A program made the position numbers and the translations under genes. The notes under the pieces are model-generated. The model did not search any database. It was given only the letters and a program-made list of their open reading frames with translations, and had not been told where the DNA came from. From contig NZ_WHUF01000001.1 in assembly GCF_009380165.1 (NCBI RefSeq), positions 124,001-188,000 on the forward strand: a stretch of DNA of 64,000 nt. The letters run 5' to 3'. The DNA is from Rugamonas rivuli (GTDB lineage: Bacteria > Pseudomonadota > Gammaproteobacteria > Burkholderiales > Burkholderiaceae_D). Position 1 is the stretch's first letter. The number at the start of each line of letters is the position of its first letter. Positions 37,278 through 47,461 of this stretch are shown here, one piece after another.

Positions 37278-38693
37278 TTACCAGCCGATGTCGCGCAGCA
37301 GCGGGAAGGACAGGTCGAACGGTGGCGTGACCTCATGCGTCAGGTCGCCGTTGATTGCCGGCTCCATCAGCAGGTTAGGGAAGGCGCTGGTGTCGTAGTG
37401 CGATACCGACGAACCGCCCTGGTATGGATTCGGCGCGAACATCAGCAGGCGGCCGGACGCATCGGCGCCGGCGCGCATGGCTAGGTTCACACCCAGGTTG
37501 GCAAACACGTTGGAGTGCAGGCGGGTGCGCTTGGACAGTGCCACTTTCAGCGCGTTGCCGTCTTCCAGCGAGATGCGCACCGCAGGAATGGTGACGCTAG
37601 GATCGGCGCCACCGAGGCCTGGCGGCGGCGAGCCGGCGACGTTGTCGGCGACGATCACGCCGATCGCGCCGGCATCCTGTACAGCCTTGGCTTTGATGGT
37701 GAACGAGCAGACGCCGCGATCGACCAGGGCGATCTTGCCGTTGACCGCGGCGGCATTGGCTGCCGACAGCGGGCCGCAGGCCAGGCCGAGGTTAGGTGCG
37801 GTGTCCACCACCGGCATGATTTCGCCGGTCATGCCCGGGCTGCTCAGCGCAGGACCGAAGCTGGCGGTGCCGACCTGGACGGTGCCGGCGATATTGGCCG
37901 GGCTGATCAGCGTCAGCGCAGGCGAACCCTGTTGCAGCAGGGTGGAGCCGGCGCCGTTGGCGATCGCGCCGGTCCACACCAGCTTGCCGGATTTGAGCGA
38001 CGACGCGGCGCGCTCGGCGTCGGTCATGTCTTTCCACAGTTTGTTGGTGGTGGCGTCCTTCAGGAAGAAGTCCCAGATACTCGGCGTGCCGGCCAGTTGG
38101 GCGCCGGTCGAGCCGTTGGTGTAGGTCTGGAAGCCCAGGCCGTGGCCGAACTCGTGGGTCAGCACCGTCACCAGGTCGACGGCGGTGCCGTGGTTGCCGT
38201 CCAGGCCCAGATAGAACGGCGAGCCGGACAGGCAGGTGGACTTGCCCAGGTTGATGTTGAAGCGGGCGCGGATATCGGCGGTGCTGCTGTCCGGATCGCT
38301 GCCGGTCAGCTTGCCGGTCTGCGCCTTGCCATACCAGGCGCCGGCCTGCGGTGCGCCGGCGAAGTCGCGGAACACCTGGGTCGCGCCGGCGCTGCCGAGC
38401 ACGGCCGAGGTCGGGGTGCAGGTCAGCGCTTCCCAGGTCGACAGCACGCGGATGGTGCTGCTGCTGGTCAGGGTGGCGCCCCATTTGTTGGCGGCGGCCT
38501 GGAAGGCGTTCAGGCGCTGCACGCCCAGCGTGGTGCCGGCGTTGCCGCCGACCGGTGCGACCACGGTCGGGTCATTGAAGCCGACGTTGGCAGGGTCGCC
38601 GTTGACGATGACGATGGTTGCAGCAGCCCAGGTCGACGAGGCAAACAGGCAGGCGGCCGCAGCGGCCATGGCGTTCAGGGTGAAGCGCTTCAT
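37278..38693 (-). CDS. Secreted zinc metalloprotease with inserted PA domain
   Basis: 471 residues. Signal peptide at 1-23; metzincin-like zinc motif HEFGHGLGF (about residue 180); a protease-associated (PA) domain inserted downstream (GKIALVDRGVCSFTIKAKAV, DAGAIGVIVADNV); conserved C-terminus MEPAINGDLTHEV and LLRDIGW, typical of this exported family. Probably degrades extracellular protein. Its ATG overlaps the stop of the PEP-CTERM gene by four bases (ATGA) while AAGGAG lies eight bases upstream, so it is both coupled and independently initiable. Confidence 0.85.
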   Translation of the reverse strand: MKRFTLNAMAAAAACLFASSTWAAATIVIVNGDPANVGFNDPTVVAPVGGNAGTTLGVQRLNAFQAAANKWGATLTSSSTIRVLSTWEALTCTPTSAVLGSAGATQVFRDFAGAPQAGAWYGKAQTGKLTGSDPDSSTADIRARFNINLGKSTCLSGSPFYLGLDGNHGTAVDLVTVLTHEFGHGLGFQTYTNGSTGAQLAGTPSIWDFFLKDATTNKLWKDMTDAERAASSLKSGKLVWTGAIANGAGSTLLQQGSPALTLISPANIAGTVQVGTASFGPALSSPGMTGEIMPVVDTAPNLGLACGPLSAANAAAVNGKIALVDRGVCSFTIKAKAVQDAGAIGVIVADNVAGSPPPGLGGADPSVTIPAVRISLEDGNALKVALSKRTRLHSNVFANLGVNLAMRAGADASGRLLMFAPNPYQGGSSVSHYDTSAFPNLLMEPAINGDLTHEVTPPFDLSFPLLRDIGW

Positions 38694-39859
38694 TGTTTTT
38701 CTCCTTGCACGGCTGGCAGGCTATGGCCGTGGGCCAGGTGGTGGGCGACGTCCTCACCGGGAACGCAGGATTCGATCAGTTTGCCGTCAGCATCCTTTTG
38801 GACGACGGCAAAGCTGGCGGTCGATTCGTCGAGCGCGAGGCCGACGCCGCCGCGCGAGGTGGTCAGCGGCGCTGCGCGGCCGCCGGCTTTGACGCGGGCG
38901 CCGGCTGGGGCGAATTTGGCGCTGCTGGACGGTACGGCTGCGGCAGCCAGTTCGGCGGCCTGTTCTGCCGACGGGCCGACCAGTTGGCCGGTGCCTGCAT
39001 CTTTATAGGCGACCATGCCGTTGCCGGTTGGCGTGGCGTTGACGTTCAGCTCAGGCTGGACGACGACGCGGGCGTTCGGGAAGCTCATCAGGCCATTCGG
39101 GCCGGTGACTTGCGGCTCGGCGGCTTGTGCCACCAGGGTGCTGGCGGACAGGCCGGCCAGTGCCAGCAGGCGCAGTTTCTTGCGGCTGACGGCGACCACG
39201 CCCAGGCCCAGCAGCAGCATCAGCGCAGCGGTAGGCTCAGGTACGGCGCTGACGCTGACCGAGTCGATGCCGACGAAGTTGCCGTCGCCGGCAGCGGTGA
39301 CGTAGCGGAATGCGAAGCGGCCGGTGGTGTCGCCGGACAGGCCGGACAGCGGTACCGAGTAGTTCACCCAGCCGGTGTCGGTGCTGGAGGTGTATGCCGG
39401 GTGCAGCAGGACGAAATCGCCGACCGACGAGATGGTCGAGCCGACGTTCGCGCTGGCGCCGTGGGTGCTGTAGTAGACCTCGACGTTATCGGTAAAGCCC
39501 TGGCCGAGCAGGCGCAGCGAGAAGTTCAGCTTTTCGCCGTTCGACAGTGCCAGCTCCGGGGTCAGCAGCCAATTGCTGACGGTGCCGCCAAAAGTGGCGT
39601 TGGTGTAGTCGGCCGCGATGTAGGAATTTGCGGGGCCGGAAGCGGCGCCGAAATAGCCCGGGTCGCCCTGGAACCAGTTGGTCGAGCCGATCACGTTGTT
39701 GACCCCTCCGACCGAGCCAGTGCTGTTGTTGGTCATCACCCAGCCGCTTGCGCCGAGGGTGCTGATGTCATTGAATCCTTCGTTCAACAAAGGACTGGCG
39801 AAGACGGAGCTGGTAGCAACGGTGGCTACGAGTCCGATCAGGTATTTATTCAAGTTCAT
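38690..39859 (-). CDS. PEP-CTERM protein with an additional C-terminal domain
   Basis: 389 residues from ATG 39859 (GGGG upstream). Signal peptide at 1-21; a choice-of-anchor J-like jelly roll (LLNEGFNDISTLGASGWVMT); PEP-CTERM motif VPEPTAALMLLLGLGVVAVS followed by RKKLR at about 202-226. Unusually it continues with a second signal-like hydrophobic stretch (LALAGLSASTLVAQA) and about 140 residues rich in Ala and Pro. This tail matches my memory of the domain called post-PEP-CTERM-1. Exosortase cleavage would separate the two halves. Coupled to the metalloprotease gene. Confidence 0.8.
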   Translation of the reverse strand: MNLNKYLIGLVATVATSSVFASPLLNEGFNDISTLGASGWVMTNNSTGSVGGVNNVIGSTNWFQGDPGYFGAASGPANSYIAADYTNATFGGTVSNWLLTPELALSNGEKLNFSLRLLGQGFTDNVEVYYSTHGASANVGSTISSVGDFVLLHPAYTSSTDTGWVNYSVPLSGLSGDTTGRFAFRYVTAAGDGNFVGIDSVSVSAVPEPTAALMLLLGLGVVAVSRKKLRLLALAGLSASTLVAQAAEPQVTGPNGLMSFPNARVVVQPELNVNATPTGNGMVAYKDAGTGQLVGPSAEQAAELAAAAVPSSSAKFAPAGARVKAGGRAAPLTTSRGGVGLALDESTASFAVVQKDADGKLIESCVPGEDVAHHLAHGHSLPAVQGEKQ

Positions 39860-40194
39860 GATGCCCCAATGGTATTGTTTGCTTGCATACAATTCGCTAC
39901 GGCAAGCGAGCGCGTTGAACATGTCAGACGGCAATGGTTGTATGCCTCTGGCCCAAATGACTACGTTTAATAAAGTACAGCAATTGTTCTTGGTTTTCTA
40001 TATATATTGTTTATCAAATTACTCTAAATCGATAGTGTTGAGCCCGTCTTAGCTAGCAAACAAGCAGCTTCCGGCCGGTTTGAATGTGGTCAAAAAGCCG
40101 AGGTTTTTTTGCAACATGTTCTATGGGAAAAGTTGCGGAGAAGGTAATTGTCGACGCGGCGGGGCGCGTCCGGGAGGGGAGGGTTGGCCGGGGA
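39860..40194. other. AT-rich intergenic stretch before the PEP-CTERM gene
   Basis: About 335 bases, visibly AT-richer than the flanks up to about 40050 (runs such as TTCTATATATATTG). It must hold the promoter of the PEP-CTERM/metalloprotease operon. No convincing gene or hairpin; a 61-codon plus-strand frame at 40084 has no ribosome site or protein character. Confidence 0.4.
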
Positions 40195-40317
40195 TCAGCG
40201 ATGCGTAATCCGGTTGGACTGGCGGACGTCAAAGTCCTCTATGTAGTCTGCCGCGATGAGCATGACTAACAGGGCGGCCACGATGGCCGCGATACGAAGA
40301 GTTTCTTTTTCTAACAC
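40195..40317 (-). CDS. 40-residue membrane microprotein
   Basis: A short gene read from the bases: GTG at 40315-40317 with GGAG five bases upstream, stop TGA at 40195-40197. The product begins MLEKETLRIA, has a hydrophobic helix (AAIVAALLVMLIAA) and a charged tail DYIEDFDVRQSNRITHR. The ribosome site, acid-base pattern and clean single membrane helix support a real gene, though no homologue could be checked. Function unknown. Confidence 0.5.
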   Translation of the reverse strand: MLEKETLRIAAIVAALLVMLIAADYIEDFDVRQSNRITHR

Positions 40318-40471
40318 GATTGCTCCACATGAGGCGCACGATTGAACTTTCTTTGCCTCAATATAAATCAATTTTCCAGTAGGAAAAAGATATTTTTCTT
40401 GGTTAATGTTTAATTGCGCAACACTTTGTGCGATGAGGTGGCATGCGGACGACCGTGTGCCAGAGGGGGGG

Positions 40472-40493
40472 GCGACTCCGCCAAGGGAGCCGC
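40472..40493 (-). terminator. Hairpin downstream of the beta-helix gene
   Basis: An 8-bp stem with one G-T pair (40472-40479 with 40486-40493) lies about 32 bases after the stop codon of the minus-strand beta-helix gene. It lacks a T run on that strand (C-rich instead), so it is only a possible terminator. Confidence 0.35.
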
Positions 40494-40524
40494 TTTGCTG
40501 AAGAGAACTTACGCTTGTACGCTA

Positions 40525-41754
40525 TTACTTGGAGACATTAGTCTGCGAAGACAGCGTGAGTATCCGCGATTTGCTTTCTTTGATCGTTTCCGAGTTTTCA
40601 TCGCGCATCAAGCCAAGGAAGCGTCCGTTGGTATCTGCAACGCTCAGCACGCCCGATGTCCGTCCAACCGGCGTCGACATGGTGCCGATTACCAGAGTGC
40701 CCGAACCAGCATTCCCAGGCGTGTCTTTCGATACAAACGCGCCCTCATAAATCGCCGTTGAGAGAATGACGTTGTTAATCGAATTTGCGCTGAACTTGAA
40801 GCCGTTCTGCACCCCTTCGGCCCCCAGAAGCCGGGGTGCGAAGAATATGTTCCGCACGAAGCCGGTCGCATCCACCGCGGTGGTCAAGCCTTCAAATCCC
40901 AGGTTGTAGAATTTGTTGCCGTTGAAGCTGTCTGCGCCGGGGCCAGGGGCGGATAGGAGACCAGTGAGGCCGGTAATCTTCCCGCCGGTGAAAGTGTTTT
41001 CTGTTACCCAGTTATGTATGCCGTCGTTTTCAGTGGTCAGCAATATACCCACGTCGTTATTTTTTAAGCCATCGAAGTCTATCTTGTTATATTGCGAGCC
41101 GTTTTGTCCTCTGGCCGATAGCTTGATCGCATTTTGGAAACCATCAATCCAATTTACCTTGACCGTTGCGAACTGGGCATTCATCAAGGTGATGCCCGAT
41201 CCGACGTAGCCGTAACGTGGATGATCCTCCCAAGGCATGCCATGTAGCCTGGTCAGGTTCAGGACGTGTCCAAACCGACCCTCCACGATGATTCCGTCCC
41301 TGGCGCCAAACGTCAACTCGCCCCGTGCCGTGAAATGGATATACGTTTCGTCGTGCAAGGTGATGGAATTCTGGAATTGATAACGCCCCTCCGGAATGAG
41401 TACTTCTTGCCCGTTCCTTGCCGCGTCGATCGCATTCTGCACTGCGACGGAGTTATCCGTTGCTCCTTCTGTCAGGCCAAACCATTTGGCATTGATCGTG
41501 CTGTCGTAGACCCGCTTGTACAACTTCTTGTTCGGGCCGCCGGCGTTGCACCATAAGGTCGTGCCGCCATTCGCCTCGCTGGAGGTGTCCGAGGACGCAA
41601 CGAACATGCCTTCTTTGCCGGCATCGGTGATGTAGGCGGGAGTGGAGCAGGCGTTCGATGCCTGGAGTTGGGCGATGGTCAGGGCAGTCTGGGCATGAGC
41701 GGCAGAGATTGCGGTAATTGCTGCGAAGAGCATGGAGTGACGAATGATTTTCAT
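40525..41754 (-). CDS. Exported right-handed beta-helix protein, pectate lyase 3/GH28-related
   Basis: 409 residues. Signal peptide MLFAAITAISAAHA; the region AKWFGLTEGATDNSVAVQNA with RNGQEVLIPEGRYQF is the signature start of pectate_lyase_3/GH28-like beta-helices, followed by repeating short strands (TLMNAQFATVKVNWIDGFQN, FDGLKNNDVGILLTTEND). Likely binds or cleaves polysaccharide outside the cell; no catalytic residues can be assigned. GC is lower than in core genes. It lies divergent from guaB across 229 bases. Confidence 0.75.
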   Translation of the reverse strand: MKIIRHSMLFAAITAISAAHAQTALTIAQLQASNACSTPAYITDAGKEGMFVASSDTSSEANGGTTLWCNAGGPNKKLYKRVYDSTINAKWFGLTEGATDNSVAVQNAIDAARNGQEVLIPEGRYQFQNSITLHDETYIHFTARGELTFGARDGIIVEGRFGHVLNLTRLHGMPWEDHPRYGYVGSGITLMNAQFATVKVNWIDGFQNAIKLSARGQNGSQYNKIDFDGLKNNDVGILLTTENDGIHNWVTENTFTGGKITGLTGLLSAPGPGADSFNGNKFYNLGFEGLTTAVDATGFVRNIFFAPRLLGAEGVQNGFKFSANSINNVILSTAIYEGAFVSKDTPGNAGSGTLVIGTMSTPVGRTSGVLSVADTNGRFLGLMRDENSETIKESKSRILTLSSQTNVSK

Positions 41755-41951
41755 TTAATTTCGCTCGTGATAAATATTGATAAACATTACCCGTTTTGCA
41801 ATTTAATGCGGGGCAATCCTATCAGTTATTTACAACGAGCAAACTATCCAAATCCCACCGGTGGAACGGCAAGCTGCCCTGCCGGGACGGTGGGCGGCGG
41901 CGGGGGCTGCAGTGCTTTCTAGAAGTTAAGGACAAGATGCCGCGATTTCTG

Positions 41952-43456
<1,505 letters not shown>

Positions 43457-43468
43457 ACAGTCCTTGCA

Positions 43469-43496
43469 ACGCCGGCTTAGCTAAGCCGGCGTTTTT
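43469..43496 (+). terminator. Intrinsic terminator of guaB
   Basis: A perfect palindrome (AACGCCGGCTTAG and its complement, 43469-43493) followed by a T run, 13 bases after the guaB stop. Confidence 0.88.
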
Positions 43497-43525
43497 CTAT
43501 TCATTACCTCTCCAGTACATTACAC

Positions 43526-45136
43526 ATGCACTCAAAAATCCTCATTCTCGATTTCGGCTCCCAAGTCACCCAGCTGATCGCGCGCCGCGTGCGCGACTCC
43601 GGCGTGTTCTCGGAAGTGTACCCGTACGACGTCAGCGACGAGTTCGTGCGCAACTACGGCGCCGCCGGCGTGATCCTGTCGGGCAGCCACAGCTCGACCC
43701 TGGAAGGCGACGCCCCGCGCGCGCCGGACGCCGTGTTCGAACTGGGCGTGCCGGTGCTGGGTATCTGCTACGGCATGCAAACCATGGCGGCCCAGCTGGG
43801 CGGCAAGGTTGAGAACGGCCTGGTGCGCGAATTCGGTTACGCCGAAGTGCGCGCCCGCAGCCACACCAAGCTGCTCGACGGCATCAACGACTTCGTCACC
43901 GACGAAGGCCACGGCATGCTGAAAGTGTGGATGAGCCACGGCGACAAGGTGCTGGACATGCCGCCGGGCTTCGTCCTGATGGGCAACACCCCGAGCTGCC
44001 CGATCGCCGCCATGGCCAATGAAGAGAAGCGCTTCTACGGCGTGCAGTGGCACCCGGAAGTGACCCATACGGTGCAGGGCAAGGCCATGCTGGGCCGTTT
44101 CGTGCACGAGATCTGCGGTTGCAAATCGGACTGGAACATGCCGGACTACATCTCGGAAGCGGTCGAGAAAATCCGCGCGCAAGTGGGTAGCGATGAAGTG
44201 ATCCTGGGCCTGTCCGGCGGCGTCGATTCGTCGGTGGCTGCGGCGCTGATCCACCGCGCCATCGGCGACCAGCTGACCTGCGTGTTCGTCGACCACGGCC
44301 TGCTGCGCCTGGACGAGGGCAAGATGGTGATGGACATGTTCGCCAAGAACCTGGGCGTCAAAGTGATACGCGTCGATGCCGAAGACCAGTTCATGGGCCA
44401 CCTGGCAGGCGTGACCGATCCCGAGCAGAAGCGCAAGATCATCGGCCGCGAATTCGTCGAAGTGTTCCAGGTCGAGTCGGGCAAGCTGGTCAACGCCAAA
44501 TGGCTGGCGCAAGGCACCATCTATCCGGACGTGATCGAATCGGCCGGCAAGGGCAAGAAGGGCCAGACCATCAAGAGCCACCACAACGTGGGCGGCCTGC
44601 CGGAGACCATGAAGCTGAAGCTGCTGGAGCCGCTGCGCGAACTGTTCAAGGACGAAGTGCGCAAGCTGGGCGTGGCGCTGGGCCTGCCGCATGACATGGT
44701 CTACCGTCATCCGTTCCCAGGCCCTGGCCTGGGCGTGCGCATCCTGGGCGAAGTGAAGAAGGACTACGCCGACCTGCTGCGCCGCGCCGACGCGATCTTC
44801 ATCGAAGAACTGCGCAACACGCCGTACGAGCCGGTGGTGGTGCCAGGCTTCGACCAGGACAGCGTGCCGACCAACTGGTACGAAGCGACCAGCCAGGCGT
44901 TTGCCGTGTTCCTGCCGGTGAAATCGGTGGGCGTGATGGGCGATGGCCGCACCTACGAATACGTGGTGGCCTTGCGCGCCGTGCAGACGCAGGACTTCAT
45001 GACCGCACACTGGGCGCACCTGCCGCACTCGCTGCTGGGTAAAGTGTCGAACCGCATCATCAACGAAGTGCGTGGCATCAACCGCGTGGTGTATGACATC
45101 AGCGGCAAGCCACCTGCGACCATCGAGTGGGAATGA
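43526..45136 (+). CDS. guaA: GMP synthase (glutamine-hydrolysing)
   Basis: 536 residues. Converts XMP to GMP using glutamine and ATP. N-terminal class I amidotransferase: [10 protein letters not shown], nucleophile Cys in GICYGMQTM (about 81), [12 protein letters not shown] pyrophosphatase P-loop [16 protein letters not shown] (about 228), then the dimerisation domain with [15 protein letters not shown] and the terminal [18 protein letters not shown]. No clear ribosome site before ATG 43526. The 3' end of guaA is a known insertion hotspot for genomic islands, and an accessory zone follows here. Confidence 0.97.
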   Translation: MHSKILILDFGSQVTQLIARRVRDSGVFSEVYPYDVSDEFVRNYGAAGVILSGSHSSTLEGDAPRAPDAVFELGVPVLGICYGMQTMAAQLGGKVENGLVREFGYAEVRARSHTKLLDGINDFVTDEGHGMLKVWMSHGDKVLDMPPGFVLMGNTPSCPIAAMANEEKRFYGVQWHPEVTHTVQGKAMLGRFVHEICGCKSDWNMPDYISEAVEKIRAQVGSDEVILGLSGGVDSSVAAALIHRAIGDQLTCVFVDHGLLRLDEGKMVMDMFAKNLGVKVIRVDAEDQFMGHLAGVTDPEQKRKIIGREFVEVFQVESGKLVNAKWLAQGTIYPDVIESAGKGKKGQTIKSHHNVGGLPETMKLKLLEPLRELFKDEVRKLGVALGLPHDMVYRHPFPGPGLGVRILGEVKKDYADLLRRADAIFIEELRNTPYEPVVVPGFDQDSVPTNWYEATSQAFAVFLPVKSVGVMGDGRTYEYVVALRAVQTQDFMTAHWAHLPHSLLGKVSNRIINEVRGINRVVYDISGKPPATIEWE

Positions 45137-45173
45137 GCCCGCCTTCTAGTTTTTTACCCTAGAGGGATAAATG

Positions 45174-45215
45174 AATGCCATTGATGATCTTGACTGCATC
45201 ATCAATGGCATTTTT
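45174..45215 (+). terminator. Intrinsic terminator of guaA
   Basis: A perfect 15-bp stem (45174-45188 with 45198-45212, loop of nine) followed by T residues, about 40 bases after the guaA stop. It rules out the small open frame starting at 45171. Confidence 0.85.
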
Positions 45216-45381
45216 CATGGCGTGACCTTAACGGTGGTGCAGATTTTTACGCGAAGGACGTCAAAGGCCTGCATGACAACAGGTGTCAGGCAACGTAAAG
45301 TTCTGATGGCCGCAAGGCCAGTTGTGGACATTTATCGTTCCAGGCTCATTTTCAAAGCTTTGTGCTTATTGGATTCATTAG

Positions 45382-46269
45382 ATGACACACATCCAGGTTA
45401 AAAAACTGCTAGGTGGTCGCGCCCAGTATGCGGGCCGAGAGTGGTGGTATGATTTTCAACAGATCCCTTTACTTTGCGAAGAAAAATCTGTATCTCGCCG
45501 CTCACAAGACTTGATGCAGCAATTTGCGCTGCTGACAAAAAAATGGAGCGAAGACTTAAATTCTGAGTGGACAGTGCGAGTCTACTTTTCGGCCAAAATG
45601 GTCTTGGCTGCTTCCGTGATGGCTCAAAGCTTGAAGTATGCGGAAGAAAGGAATCTGCGCGCAGTAACGTCCTACCTTAGCTACTACACCGTCTTGCATT
45701 CTCTCCGCGCGATTGCTTTAACCAGCCCCAACGTGGCATGGAATGGCGGTGACATCTTGCTGATGTCGCATTCGAAGACTATCAACGTCGCCTGCGACGA
45801 GATCGCAAATTTGAATCGGGAGCTATCGGGACGACTAAAGAAGTCAGTTCTTCATCTCAAAGCATTTAGAGAGTTGATCTCGTACAGGGCGCCGTCCAGC
45901 GGTGATCGATTCCCAAAACCAGACTTCGATATTTTTGAATATTCTCGTTTTTTTCTCGAAGTTGCCCAGTTACAGTCCGAGTTGCTGGAAGCATCGATTG
46001 GAAAGAACGTAACCGAATCTTTCGAATTGCAAAACGATCTTATTTCGCAGGTCACTGACATGGAAATTGAGGGGTTCAATTTCCACGACAGAGAGGATGG
46101 GCATCGGCTAGGGTATTTGGCGCGAAAGCATCCTGCGCCAACGAACATCCTTCATATCATGTCCGAAGGACACGTCGAAGATTTCTTTGGTTCGTGGCGT
46201 GCTGGCGACGAACTGCCAGACTGCTTCGATCCAGACCAAGACTGGCAAATTTTGTTCGACGTCCCGTAG
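45382..46269 (+). CDS. Hypothetical protein downstream of guaA
   Basis: 295 residues, largely helical, soluble. A central segment VTSYLSYYTVLHSLRAIAL resembles the helix pattern of HEPN-type RNA-binding proteins, and RELISYRAPSSGDRF follows, but a clear R-x4-6-H ribonuclease motif is not seen. The C-terminus is acidic (DCFDPDQDWQILFDVP). GC is well below that of the core genes, and no strong ribosome site precedes ATG 45382. Function not assigned. Position after guaA and base composition suggest horizontal acquisition. Confidence 0.65.
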   Translation: MTHIQVKKLLGGRAQYAGREWWYDFQQIPLLCEEKSVSRRSQDLMQQFALLTKKWSEDLNSEWTVRVYFSAKMVLAASVMAQSLKYAEERNLRAVTSYLSYYTVLHSLRAIALTSPNVAWNGGDILLMSHSKTINVACDEIANLNRELSGRLKKSVLHLKAFRELISYRAPSSGDRFPKPDFDIFEYSRFFLEVAQLQSELLEASIGKNVTESFELQNDLISQVTDMEIEGFNFHDREDGHRLGYLARKHPAPTNILHIMSEGHVEDFFGSWRAGDELPDCFDPDQDWQILFDVP

Positions 46270-46331
46270 CAGATCAACACACGGCTATGTGCTTAAAGGT
46301 TTTTTTGTCCCACGTTTAGAAGGCCATTGCA

Positions 46332-46547
46332 ATGTTGAATGACTTGCTTGAAGAAATGCTGTTCTGTGAATTCATGCTCGTGTGCGAATCCCATGATTGC
46401 CGCGCGTTCTTTGAATTCGAAGAAGTCGCCAATGATCCCATGGAAGCATGGGCCAAGCGGGCGGCGGTTGCGGCGAGGGAGTGCGGCTGGACGATAGGCC
46501 GCACGAGACTCGTGAAATGCGCAAAATGTGCCGCGCGCGTTGATTGA
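46332..46547 (+). CDS. Small zinc-ribbon-like protein
   Basis: 71 residues with two Cys pairs, Cys18-x4-Cys23 and Cys63-x2-Cys66, spaced as in small zinc ribbons; between them is an acidic helix (FEEVANDPMEAWAKRAAVAA) and a GW motif. AGAAGG lies eight bases before the ATG. Similar small ribbons occur as phage-related or accessory proteins. Function unknown; the metal site is predicted only from the spacing. Confidence 0.55.
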   Translation: MLNDLLEEMLFCEFMLVCESHDCRAFFEFEEVANDPMEAWAKRAAVAARECGWTIGRTRLVKCAKCAARVD

Positions 46548-46590
46548 CCTGCTACCCTAGATGCCTTAGACCGCATTTGAAAGGTTCAGC

Positions 46591-46857
46591 ATGTCCGAAA
46601 ACATTCCTACGCTGTACGAATGGCTGGGCGGTATCGATGCCCTGCGTCGTCTGACCTCGCGCTTCTACGAGCATGTCAAGCGCGACGCCTTGCTGGCCAT
46701 GCCGGACGACCCGGAATTCCGCTCGGCGCTGGTTGGCTATCTTGAGTGGGGTTCGCGTCTGGCTGTCATCAACTCGCAGCCGGGGGCGCAGGCCGATCAG
46801 GATGCGCCCATGCCCAAGTGGGGCTGGGGCGAAGTCAAGGGGCCGTATCGTGGTTAA
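46591..46857 (+). CDS. Group II truncated haemoglobin with internal deletion
   Basis: 88 residues. The N-terminus (TLYEWLGGIDALRRLTSRFY, helices A-B) and the C-terminus (DDPEFRSALVGYLEWGSRLA through MPKWGWGEVKGPYRG) match group II truncated haemoglobin-like proteins, which are normally about 130 residues. At the join near residues 35-36 (DALL|AMPDDPE) about 45 residues are missing, including the segment with the proximal His and most of the haem pocket. The frame is intact, so an in-frame deletion. It cannot bind haem in the normal way. Overlaps the next gene by eight bases. Confidence 0.7.
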   Translation: MSENIPTLYEWLGGIDALRRLTSRFYEHVKRDALLAMPDDPEFRSALVGYLEWGSRLAVINSQPGAQADQDAPMPKWGWGEVKGPYRG

Positions 46858-47395
46858 AACGCGGCGCGCAATGGCGGTGCTCGCGCTGCTCGCCGGGCTG
46901 CTGGCATGTGGCGCGGCATCCGCGACGGATGTAGTGATCGAGGCACCGAACGTGGTCACGATCTCACCCCGGCTGGTCACATCGGGCCAGCCTGGAGCCA
47001 AGGCACTGGCCGGCCTGGCCGCGCAAGGGTTTGGCGCAGTCATCTACCTGGCGCCGCCGACCGTGTCGGACGCCATTGCCGGCGAAGCGGAGATCGTTCG
47101 CCAGCAGGGCCTTGAGTTCATCAATATTCCTATCCGCTTCGGAAATCCCACGGAAGCCGACTTCCAGTCCTTCGTGGAGGCCATGGCGCGACTGCGCGAT
47201 CGCAAAGTTCTGGTCCATTGCCAGGTCAATATGCGCGCCTCCAGCATGACCTTCCTGTATCGCGCCATCGTCCTTCACGAGAAGCCCGAGCTCGCCTATG
47301 AATCGGTCGCGCGTGTGTGGTCGCCGGAAGGGCCCTGGAAGAGCTTGATGGTGTCCCTGCTGCGAAAAGCGGGCATTCAGTTTGAACCTTATTGA
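46850..47395 (+). CDS. Exported protein tyrosine phosphatase-like protein
   Basis: 181 residues from GTG 46850, which overlaps the globin stop by eight bases. Signal peptide AVLALLAGLLACGAASA. The fold is that of dual-specificity/DUF442-type phosphatases: ITSGQPGA-like ISPRLVTSGQPGAKALAGL, INIPIRFGNPTEADFQSF, then VLVHCQVNMRAS with Cys124 and Arg129. The loop is Cys-x4-Arg instead of the usual Cys-x5-Arg, so classical catalysis is doubtful; the same HCQ-x-N-x-RAS loop occurs in a family of uncharacterised proteins as I recall. Probably periplasmic. Confidence 0.7.
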   Translation: MVKTRRAMAVLALLAGLLACGAASATDVVIEAPNVVTISPRLVTSGQPGAKALAGLAAQGFGAVIYLAPPTVSDAIAGEAEIVRQQGLEFINIPIRFGNPTEADFQSFVEAMARLRDRKVLVHCQVNMRASSMTFLYRAIVLHEKPELAYESVARVWSPEGPWKSLMVSLLRKAGIQFEPY

Positions 47396-47415
47396 AGATC
47401 AAGGTTTTCCTGGCG

Positions 47416-47455
47416 GCCTGCGCCGAGGCCGGTGTCGACCCCCGCGCAGGCTTTT
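47416..47455 (+). terminator. Intrinsic terminator after the phosphatase-like gene
   Basis: An 8-bp stem GCCTGCGC/GCGCAGGC (47416-47423 with 47444-47451), a 20-base loop and five T, twenty bases after the stop codon. Confidence 0.65.
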
Positions 47456-47461
47456 TGAGGT

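Noticed and set aside
40084..40269. 61-codon plus-strand frame
   Set aside because: No ribosome site, and it overlaps the better supported minus-strand microprotein.
41668..41922. Plus-strand frame ending in a Gly/Cys-rich tail (CPAGTVGGGGGCSAF)
   Set aside because: Starts antisense to the beta-helix gene with no ribosome site. The tail could be the relic of an exported protein's 3' end, but this cannot be supported.
45171..45401. 76-codon frame after guaA
   Set aside because: Its first 40 bases form the guaA terminator stem and the protein has no character of its own.
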